Shown one piece after another: positions 56,271 to 64,000 of a DNA stretch of 64,000 nt. The stretch comes from Ampelocalamus luodianensis. Taxonomy: Eukaryota > Streptophyta > Magnoliopsida > Poales > Poaceae. How positions within the stretch are numbered: the first letter of the stretch is position 1; each line of letters starts with the position of its first letter. The stretch covers positions 66,792,476 to 66,856,475 of the forward strand of contig CM070634.1 of the NCBI GenBank assembly GCA_036346255.1. Reading direction: 5' to 3'. Both the position numbers and the translations under genes were made by a program. The notes beneath the pieces are model-generated. The model worked only from the letters and a program-made list of their open reading frames with translations. It made no database searches and was not told where the DNA came from.

Positions 56271-57513
56271 TGAGCAGCGGGACCAACAATGGAGTAAACC
56301 GAAGACCTCCCACAGCAAAGAAAAGACTGAAACAAACGAATGAGATGCGCGGAATCAAACAAAATCAGAAAGGTGGAAAGAGTTAACCGAAAGGGTACCC
56401 AACACGGCGTCGGTGCCTCCTATGCCTCCTCCGCAGAGATGAGGTTGACGCGCCACTACCCACGCCTTGGGTAGCGGGGACAACCTTCTCGATCCGGGAG
56501 GACCACCTCCCGCCCGCCCTCCATTAGGGCGAGGGCTCCGATCTGTTAGGGCAAGCATTGGCATAATGCCCTTCGGTTGCACGAAAGCAAGTGACCCGAC
56601 AACCGGATTGCGGGGCCACCTGCTGGTTCGCAGCGCACGTGGCGGGGCACGCTGCGGAGGGCGAGGAGTCTTTGGCGGCCTCGGTGGTAGTGAAGCCACG
56701 AACGGGCCTCGGGTAGACCCGACACGGGACGGAGAGGCCGGCTGTGCGCGCACCAGCGGGCCTCCCACTTGCGCTATGGGACTCGCCAGATGCCTTCGCC
56801 TTGTGCTCAAGAACAATGGCCTTGTCCACCAAGGCACGGAAGTCAACAAAGTCCACAATGGAGCACCGCTTGCAGCTCCTCAGACAAGCCCTCCATGAAC
56901 TTCTCCTGCTTGGCCTCATCAGTGGCCACCTCAGATGGAGCATAACGAGCCAAGTGGTTGAACTCGTATAGGTACTCCATCACTGACTTACGCCCTTGCT
57001 TGAGCGCGAGAAACTCCTTCTTCTTCAGCTTCATCAAGCCGGCAGGGATGTGAGCTCGACGGAACGCCGTCCGGAACTCATCCCAAGAGACAGTGTGGCC
57101 GGCGGGCTGCATGGCCAAGAAGTTCTCCCACCAGGAGAGTGCTGCCCCCTGAAGCTGATGGGAGGCAAAGAGTGCCCTGTCCTGGTCCAGCATCGAGCAA
57201 CGCCGAGCTTCACGCCAACTCGACGCAGCCAGTCATCCGCGTCCAATGGGTCCTCGGACCTGGAGAACGTGGGGGGCTGAGTGCGAAGAAACTCAGCAAG
57301 GCCCCCACGAGACTGATGTCCGCCCCCCTGCCCGGATCCTGAGGCACCGGAAAGGGCGGAGGTGTTGCGCGAAATAACATCCAGCAGGACCCTCCTATCC
57401 TCTGAACGGTTGCGCTCGATCTGAAGAAGGACCTCAGCCATGGTCGGAGGAGGCGGAAGCTCCTCATCCAAACCAGGCTGCTGACCACGGCCGCTACGAG
57501 TACCACCAGCCAT
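56271..57513 (-). pseudogene. gag: B1 gag (near-intact first half)
   Basis: The minus-strand ATG at 57513 follows CTTGTCCCAGG. MAGGTRSGRGQQPG, EELPPPPTMAEVLLQIERNR and LAEFLRTQPPTFSRSEDPL, then DADDWLRRVGVKL, are open for 159 codons. A one-base shift leads to the next open run (57193-56843), with LQGAALSWWENFLAMQPAGH, FLALKQGRKSVMEYLYEFN and KQEKFMEGLSEEL. The C-terminal part (56943-56355) has the zinc knuckle at about 56595-56555, where one cysteine is lost by indel. It is cleaner than any A gag here, so the base accuracy is not uniform across the window. Confidence 0.85.
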
Positions 57514-58266
57514 CCTGGGACAAGAAACTTAGGTTAGAAACCAAAGCACTAATACTAGAAGTTGATGAAAGCGAAAAGCTAACGATTAGGGGAATGAGAT
57601 ATCATCCTAACCGAAAGCCAAAAACAGCAAGTAAACAAACTTTAAATGTTTCCAAAGAAGCTCCAAATCAGCAAAGGAAACATTAAACTAAGCTCAACTT
57701 CTCACTGCCATTAACCCGTATTGAATGAACGAGCAATGGTTTGAGAAGATAAAAATTTCAGCACCTTACAACAATTCTAACACTACTCCAAAGCAAGGTT
57801 AAGGCGGCAAAAATAGTGTTAGATACTTAGCTAACTAGTATCACATCCTACCCTTTTATTCCCACAAGTTTTAGTTGATTATCCTCGCATTTTCTACCCT
57901 ATTTAGAAACCTTTGAGCTTGCTGTCCCGAAACTGAATGATCGCTGTCCAGATTTTGCATCCAAGCCTCCTAGCCGAAACCTTCAACTCCGGAAGCTTCA
58001 AAATCTTGTAGAGGGCAGCTAACATTTCAATTTGCCAAACTCATTGGTTCCCAAAACCCAATTAATCGATAACAACTATCTTTGGAGGGAAGGAGAGGAA
58101 AATAACTTTTAAAACTCAAATTAGAGCAAGGTGAGATAGAAAGCTAAGATAGGTAAGGAGTAAAATCTGAGAACTTACTTAAGCTTTCATAAATCATTTG
58201 ATACTTTGAAATTAAGTTTTCAGAATATCCTAAGAACGACCAAGCTTGGGTTACTACGGTCGGAAT
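57514..58266 (-). other. B1 leader
   Basis: About 750 bases of non-coding AT-rich sequence lie between the primer site and gag. On the minus strand it ends TTTCTTGTCCCAGG next to the ATG, which looks like a splice acceptor. It is longer than the roughly 400-base A leader. No open frame is supported. Confidence 0.65.
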
Positions 58267-58280
58267 GGCTCTGATACCAA
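58267..58280 (-). other. B1 primer-binding site
   Basis: The minus strand reads TTGGTATCAGAGCC, the full complement of the plant initiator tRNA-Met end. It lies a few bases downstream of the LTR end at 58286. Confidence 0.9.
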
Positions 58281-58295
58281 CTTTTTGAGGACCCC

Positions 58296-58358
58296 GGTTT
58301 ATTCGGCTTGTACTGTTTAACCATCCACTTGGTCCTAACAGTACAAATCAAATAAACC
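58296..58358 (-). other. Hairpin IV (family B)
   Basis: The arms at 58337-58358 and 58296-58317 pair over 22 positions with wobbles and one A-C mismatch. The inner part, ACTGTT with AACAGT, differs from A (ATGCT with AGCAT) by paired changes. The loop GGTCCT (plus strand 58331-58336) is complementary to AGGACC at 58288-58293 beside the LTR end, so the pseudoknot option is kept. Confidence 0.75.
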
Positions 58359-58692
58359 AAGCCTCGAGATATGTATACTTCCCAGAATTGCAGTATACAC
58401 ACCCCATTACAAAATCATGCATCAATTCCATTCATACACATAGAGCCGAAGTAAAAGCAACAACTGAAAGACATAGATAAGGTAAAGAGAGTTCCTACAA
58501 AAGAGAGGCCGACCGGCCAAAAGTCATACAAATAAGGAAATACACAGCGGAAGCAAAATGGCCATAAGATGGCGATAAACAAAAGCCAATCGGTGTGCCT
58601 TTACCCACAAGGCAACCAACCGACCGCCAAGCTAATCGTCCCAAACAGTACAAGCCAACACAACTCACAAAAGTGAGGCCCTTGGGGCTCAC

Positions 58693-58701
58693 CTTCTTCC
58701 T
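58693..58701 (-). promoter_or_regulatory. Splice-like microexon in family B
   Basis: The minus strand reads TTGTTGCAG, AGGAAGAAG, GTGAGCC, the same arrangement as in family A. Confidence 0.35.
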
Positions 58702-58733
58702 CTGCAACAATTAATATTAAGCAAAGCGGATGA

Positions 58734-58754
58734 GTACAAAACTTGTTTTTGTAC
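58734..58754 (-). other. Hairpin III (family B)
   Basis: The arms GTACAAAA and TTTTGTAC around a five-base loop on the minus strand. The eighth pair is A-T where family A has G-C. Confidence 0.75.
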
Positions 58755-58963
58755 TGCAAGATCGACGTGTGAGATAACGTAACTATAATTAACTACATGC
58801 AAGCTTTATTTAAGTGGATGAGGCTCGACTTGTTTTCAAAGATAAAGCAAGTTTCCATTTGCAATAAGGTAATAGATTCAAAGCAAGTTTGCAATTAACT
58901 TTTATTGTTCAAATAAAAGAGAGACAATTATAACAATAGATAGATGACAACACCAACCTAGAA

Positions 58964-58982
58964 GTGACTAACCCATAGTCAC
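58964..58982 (-). other. Hairpin II (family B)
   Basis: The arms GTGACTA and TAGTCAC around TGGGT on the minus strand. Confidence 0.7.
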
Positions 58983-59096
58983 CACAACAATAGCATGAAG
59001 TACCCTTCATACCACCCGTGTCAAGTTTAAGTTTTTAAAGGTTGTAGTCTAGTTCTTGCACGACCTTACCAAGCATGTCCATAACATAGGGCGAGG

Positions 59097-59108
59097 CTAT
59101 TCGAATAG
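59097..59108 (-). other. Palindrome CTATTCGAATAG (family B)
   Basis: The same perfect 12-mer as in family A, at the equivalent place between hairpins I and II. Confidence 0.7.
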
Positions 59109-59618
59109 TTTTAACCTGCGCAGGTGTACCAATGTACCCACACGATAGACCGCCTTTCCACCACCACTGTTAGCACACTTCCTTTGGTATGCGTGCATGG
59201 CTAAGTCTAACAAGACGCTTTCCAATGGACGATGCTAATTAAGAGCCGCAACCCACGGGAGAAAGACACATTAAACAGCCTAACCGGCCTGCTAATGCTC
59301 CCCTCCAACACCACAAACACACACACACACACAAGAACACACCCACCAACCAGCTCATAATTAACACCTCCCAAAGTACTTAGTCAAGAGAGGTTCCATA
59401 TCCCCCTCGTGTGGTTAGCACGCAATAAGCGCTTGGCTTAGTGACACAAGTAACTCGGTCCTTGGGAACTTAGGCACCATTCCACACACCCAACAGATTA
59501 CATCAACATACCATTGTGCCCAAGTCAAGATATAGTTTTGTTTTCAGTTTTTGATTTGTAAATCAATAAAACACAAGGGTTGGACATAATGGAGTAGTAT
59601 AAGTAGTTGTATGATCAA

Positions 59619-59641
59619 GATCATCGACTAAGTCGATGATC
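59619..59641 (-). other. Hairpin I (family B)
   Basis: On the minus strand GATCATCGAC and GTCGATGATC pair perfectly around TTA. Compared with family A, pairs 2 and 4 change on both sides. Confidence 0.75.
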
Positions 59642-60489
59642 GCCCAATACTACCGATAACTAGGCATGGCTAAGCAATATTCATTCGTAATCTACTAAGT
59701 GATAAGAGTTCATCCATCGAACTCTAACCACAAAGAAATAACCTAGGCTCGTAGTAGAGGATAACCATTTACCTACAGGTTATGCAACTAGAGGTCTAAC
59801 TAATCAATTTAACAACAAAATAGCAATGCATACATAGAAGTTAAACAAAATATTAGACTTTAAAAGTAATGGAATTAATGGGAAATGATCAAATTGCTTG
59901 CCTGCTTGCTGTTGCTCAATTTGTTGCGGAGGGTCGTTCTCGGGGTTACCGCAAATGTCTAATCCTAAGCGAAAGAGCAAAACAACCAATAAGACGAGCA
60001 ACACTTAAACAAAGAGCAAGCAAAAATTATCCAATTGCTGCGAAATTTATACACAAGGTAAAATACGAATATACCTAGACATAAAACTGAAAAACCTAAT
60101 TTGGATTTGTGGTGCAAAAGATATTCTCTAAAACCTATTTTCTACCATAATTAGCACTGTAGCAAAACATTTTCTAGAAAGATTTTGAAGCTGAAATTTT
60201 TATGGGAGCTACCTACTGGTATAGTGGTAACCCATATAAAATTTCAGGTCATTTGGAGTTAAAATGATTTAGTTATGATTTTTCTAAGTTATAAATCTAA
60301 GACATGATTAATCTCAGTATTAAAGACTACTGCAAAACCTATACTAAGCTAAAGTACTTTAACAGATGCATTTATAGGACTTTAGTTTGTTAAATTTGGA
60401 GCTACAGAGAAAAAGATATGCAATTTTGAAGTTTAAAACAATTAATATGTGCAAATAAAAGCCCTTGGAACTAAATCTGGAAAACCAAT

Positions 60490-61560
60490 AAAAACTGGGG
60501 AGGTCTTGGGCCGTTGATCAAGGATCGCACGGCTCACGATCTCAGATTCTAAAACCCGACGAGCTCTCGGGCGCAAAGACCTCATCGCGCTAGGGAGGTC
60601 TTAGCCACTGATATTGAATCCAACGGCTACGACTAGTGCACGCACAGCGCACACGGAGGAGGTCCTCGCGCCTAAAGGTGGTCGGGATCGTTAGATCAAG
60701 ATCTGACGGTCCTGACCTCCTTAGGAGGTCCTAGGGTTAAATCTACGGAAAAAGGTCTGGGCGGCGAGATCGGAAGGAGGGAGGTCTTTGACGGCTAAGA
60801 TCTCCTGAGGAGGTCTTAACTGCCAATGACTCCACCGATGGATTTAGATCCAATGGCCCACGTGAGATGGGATGTTCGGTCCATCCGAGCGCCTCAACGA
60901 ATCTGGGCCTTGGATCTTGAGATGGACGGCCTAGATCAAGATTGCATCCGGAGGGGTCCGAATGTTCTCCAGATCCGAGCCGTAGATCTAAAGACGAACG
61001 ATAAAGAGAGAATCAAAACGGTAGAGTTGCAAATAGACTGAAGAGGTCTAGCCCGTTAGATCTAAATCTAACGGTCCAGAGCTGGCAGGGAGGCCCTAGA
61101 CGGTCACGATCTCCAGGGGGAGGTCGTGAACGGCTAAGATGAAAACGAGGGAGGTCCTATGAGACAGGTGTTTAATAGAGAGAGGTCTGGACGGTTCAGA
61201 TCTTCCGTGGGGAGGTCCTGAACGGCCCAGATTTAGGCGGGGAGGTCTTGCGGTCTTCTTCACAAAGGACCAGAGGTGGTCTTTTGCAAAGAGGACCTCA
61301 AGGAGGTCTTTTAGGGGCGGCTTTTACAAAGACCACGGTGGATGTGTTTTGCAAAGAGGACCTCGGGAAGGTCTTTTATGAAACACAAGGTGGTCTTATA
61401 CGGCTAAGATTTAACAGGTGGTCCTCGGCGGCCAGGATCACCACCAAGGGGAGGTCCAGAGACTTAGGATTTTGCGGAAAGATCCTAAGGCCCAGATCTA
61501 AACTTGAGAGGTCGGGGCGGCTAAGATTAGCCCGAGGAGGTCCCGGGTGGTTTTAATGGC
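60490..61560 (-). repeat. GACCTCC motif array, downstream block of B LTR
   Basis: About twenty GGAGGTC/GGTGGTC-type motifs (GACCTCC on the LTR sense strand) lie in about 1 kb at uneven 20-70 base spacing. They are mixed with GGCTAAGATC and CAAAGACC/CAAAGAGGACC strings. It is collinear with 1660-2696. It is neither a simple tandem repeat nor coding. Confidence 0.65.
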
Positions 61561-62369
61561 GCAGGACCTCCAGACAGCGATGGCTAAGACAATTTAATGC
61601 ATCTAATGATTGACAATAAATGAATCTAACAGGAACACTTAATGACTTCTGGACTTTAATACTAAGGTCCTGGCCCGTACGTCAGTGACTCCACGGCACA
61701 AATTAGGACACAATTAATGCACCAATGATAAGCAATGATTTGAGCATTAATGTGGTCCGAAGAACACGACGAAAACGGGATTTGCGAACTGGCAAAACCC
61801 GAGCGAGTTCATCAGCTTGCCGCCGGCGATGTGGACCTCGACGGCGGAAACCAAAGGCACGGATGGGTTCCAAATAGGGAGGAGGACCTAAAGGTGCCAA
61901 CAGCTAGGGCTAAAGCGCACCCTACCGGCGGCTAGCCGGAGGTGATCGCCGGAGGCAAAACGTGACAAAAACGAAGAACTAACGCGGTCTAATAGAACAT
62001 GGTTTTCAACACTAGGGTACCAACCTGGAAGTGAAGGAGGTCCAGGGATGGCCGCAAGAGCTCCGGTGATGGGGGTGCTCGCCGGAGACGAAGGAGACGA
62101 CCACCCTGGCCACAAACAGCAAGCTCCCAATTTGTCGACCTCTGTGAAGGTTTAAACAAACACAAGTTAGGGAGGCTTGAGGTGACCAAAAGAACAAAAG
62201 GATAGCCAAAATTGCAATATTGAACCACTTTGGAGCTCAAGGGTGCTGAGAGCTCCAAGGTCTAGCAATGGTGGCAGAGACTTGCGGGTGACTTGAGCAC
62301 AAGAGCAGAGAAAGAAACTAGGGGTGCAAGAATGGATCCAAAGAAGCTTAAGGGAGAAGCCCGGGATCC

Positions 62370-62376
62370 ATATATA
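62370..62376 (-). promoter_or_regulatory. TATA box of B1 5' LTR
   Basis: The minus strand reads GGCTATATATGGATCC, about 946 bases from the LTR start. Transcription would begin some 30 bases on, near 62345. This leaves about 4 kb of LTR as R/U5 leader, with all four hairpins inside the RNA. Confidence 0.6.
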
Positions 62377-62639
62377 GCCGAGCGCAAAAATGAACCGGGG
62401 CCAAGCTTATGGGTGCACTGAGCTATAGTACACATGAAGTGATGGGAGTAGGTTGTCAAAGAGACTTTTGAGCAAAAGGGGTGCGGACATTTAATGTTGG
62501 CAAGATATAGCCGCTTGTCGACCCTAGAGTTGACAAGGCACTGCTCTCTACTGCCATGCACAAAAATTGATAATGCCCAGGCCCACCCGACAGTGAGAGG
62601 ACCAGGTCAAAGAGCTCAACGGCTAAAATCCGCACCGAG

Positions 62640-63030
62640 CTCCACTAGGGAGGTCGTGAACTGTTGGATTGAAATCCAAGGGCTCATTTTGGGCTAAGAT
62701 TAGAGGTCCTAACACTCGGGAGGTCCGAGCCACAGATCGTAAGATGGGCGGCTCATGATCACCCAAGTGCTAGGGGTGGTTGTGGAGGTCCGAGGAGGTC
62801 GCCAGGTGGTCTTTGCAAAGGTGCGAAGGAGGTCCCGGGGAGGTCCTCGAGGTTGTCTTCGAAAAGAACAGGAGGAGGTCGTGGGGTGGAGGTCCTTTAC
62901 AAAGACCCGAGGAGGTCTTTGAGCGTCGGATCTAAATCCAACGCCCGCACCACCTGTGCCCAAATGCCCGAGCCCGACACGCGCTAAGCGGCTCGGTGTG
63001 ACCAAGACACGGAGGTCTCGAGTCCAAGTC
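62640..63030 (-). repeat. GACCTCC motif array, upstream (U3) block of B LTR
   Basis: Some ten or more GGAGGTC-type motifs lie upstream of the TATA box, with the same repeats at about 52430-52820 in the 3' LTR. The position fits U3 promoter elements. Confidence 0.6.
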
Positions 63031-63322
63031 CGACTCGGACTGGGCTTAGGGTTTGACTACAAGCCAAGCAAGTTTGATCGCCCATAAAACTATTCAAACA
63101 ATTTACAAAATTGTGAAATTTTTTTGAGGGGTCACATATCAACCCAAGAACTTAGGAAAAAATATTTCCCAGGAGATGATCAACAGACTTGTGACTTTGT
63201 ATTCCATACTCTGGTGCAATAATTGTTTAGTACACACAGGAAATACATGACGTAAGAAAAAGTTTTAATTTCTACTCATTTTCTTACATTTGAAACACAA
63301 GTATAGAATTTGGGATGTTACA

Positions 63323-64000
63323 TCCACCAAAATCTCTGTCGGAGATCCTGATACATCTTTGTGGCCCCGGGGTGAATGGACAATGGAGAATCATGGGCTT
63401 CATGAGGATCAAATCCTGCAACTCCATGTCCTTTGGAACCACGAGGCGCTGTTCGAACCTCACGACACCAAGCTCATCTACGGAGAAGCACTTGGTCGTT
63501 CCATTCTTGACATTTTCCTTGATGCGTTCACTCCAACATCCGATCACGAGCGCATTTGATCCGATCCACCAAGGTTGGTCTGTACAACCAAGGCGTGAGA
63601 GGAACCATGCTCAACCAAACCCAAGTTGAGATGTGAAACTCCTCTAGAAGAGGGGGTGATGCTCTGGCAACAATGCATTGCAATGCGCTTATACTAAGCG
63701 CATCCAACGACATGGGCCTTGCCCTGATGGTAGTGAATACCCATGTCATAGTCCTTGATCAACTCCAACCATCTCCTTTGCCGGAGGTTCAGGTCTAGTT
63801 GTGTGAACAAATACTTTAGGCTTTGTGATCCGAATACACTTCACAACGACACGATTAGGTAATGTCGCCAAATCTTAAGTGCATGAATCACAGCCGCCAA
63901 CTCCAAGTCATGGGTAGGATAGTTGAGTTCATGAGGTCTCAGCTGCCTTGACGCGATAGGCCACTACCTTGCCTTCTTGCATAAGGACACAACCGAGGCC
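63323..64000 (-). pseudogene. pol: B3 integrase N-terminus and RNase H (fragment)
   Basis: This is minus-strand family B pol from the integrase zinc-binding part (about 63330-63440, with VPKDMELQDLIL near 63435) into NLGLVEHGS-type linker codons (about 63620) and RNase H (DYDMGIHY near 63750, NYPTHDLEL near 63920). It begins abruptly at the B1 LTR edge inside a codon run that is continuous at 54309 in B1. B3 is therefore the older element into which B1 jumped. Its other half would lie left of the window. Confidence 0.75.

Larger units (their letters stand above)
51348..63322 (-). mobile_element. B1: family B Ty3/gypsy chromovirus (main part)
   Basis: On the minus strand the 5' LTR is 63322-58286 (5.04 kb), the primer site 58280-58267, gag from 57513 and pol to about 53150. 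The polypurine tract lies at about 53131, and the 3' LTR runs from 53117 to 51348 and then continues at 2696-253 beyond A1. The left end of the 3' LTR lies outside the window, past a C insertion. Its internal region is better preserved than those of the A elements. It is itself inserted in the integrase region of B3. Confidence 0.85.
58286..63322 (-). repeat. B1 5' LTR (complete, 5.04 kb)
   Basis: On the minus strand it runs from TGTAACATCCC (63322) to GGGGTCCTCA (58286). In sense order it has an AT-rich start, a first GACCTCC array (about 63030-62640), a TATA box at about 62376, a 62350-61560 leader part, a second GACCTCC array (about 61550-60490), an AT-rich spacer, and the part shared with family A (about 59960-58286) with hairpins I to IV. 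It is longer than most plant LTRs and longer than the element's own pol gene. Confidence 0.9.

Noticed and set aside
61989..62258. Minus-strand frames downstream of the B TATA box (61989-62258, 61703-61900; counterparts 51546-51992)
   Set aside because: The frame is not kept between the two LTRs of the same element and no known domain is visible. Short upstream frames in a leader cannot be excluded.
1..64000. CRISPR arrays, bacterial operons, tRNA or rRNA genes
   Set aside because: No evenly spaced identical repeats with unique spacers, no ribosome-binding sites with compact genes, and no cloverleaf or rRNA signature were seen. The only tRNA-like matches are the primer-binding sites.

Overview
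This window is plant heterochromatin made almost entirely of nested, very large Ty3/gypsy LTR retrotransposons. The polyproteins carry gag with a zinc knuckle, aspartic protease, reverse transcriptase, RNase H, integrase with a GPY module, and a C-terminal chromodomain, in that order. This is the chromovirus layout and most resembles the Tekay/Del clade. The primer-binding site matches the 3' end of plant initiator tRNA-Met. A monocot, probably a grass, is the best guess from the style of the elements and the GC-rich LTR segments, but the species cannot be told. I see no host gene, tRNA, rRNA or CRISPR array.

Three related families are present. Family A lies on the + strand, with LTRs of about 4.05 kb that start TGTAACAGCCC and end CCTCACA. 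Family B lies on the - strand, with LTRs of about 5.0 kb that start TGTAACATCCC. Family C lies on the - strand and is seen only as pieces. The nesting reads as follows. B3 (63323-64000, integrase/RNase H piece) received B1 (5' LTR 58286-63322, gag-pol 53118-57513, 3' LTR 51348-53117 plus 253-2696). The B1 3' LTR received a C element (its right end is 1-252) and A1 (2697-51347). The A1 5' LTR received A2 (5209-40948) with a perfect TGTAT target duplication. Inside A2, after its pol gene, lie a scrambled stretch (13904-20021), a 100-N gap (20022-20121) and a B2 element (20122-23083 and 35947-36870), which is itself split by A3 (23084-35946).

Nearly every gag-pol reading frame is broken by many 1-3 base indels. 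These differ between copies and often fall at CTG/CAG sites, which points at least partly to base-calling error in methylated DNA rather than to decay alone. The 13904-20021 stretch repeats two compound junctions found elsewhere in the window and ends at the gap, so it is probably an assembly artefact.

The most interesting signal is in the LTRs. Families A and B have unrelated U3 halves but share about 1.6 kb of R/U5 leader. In that leader four hairpins and a 12-base palindrome keep their order and spacing. Three of the hairpins show paired, compensatory base changes between A and B, and the last one can form a pseudoknot with the LTR terminus next to the primer-binding site. A splice-like microexon and an acceptor-like site at the gag ATG suggest that the primer-binding site may lie in a removable leader intron.
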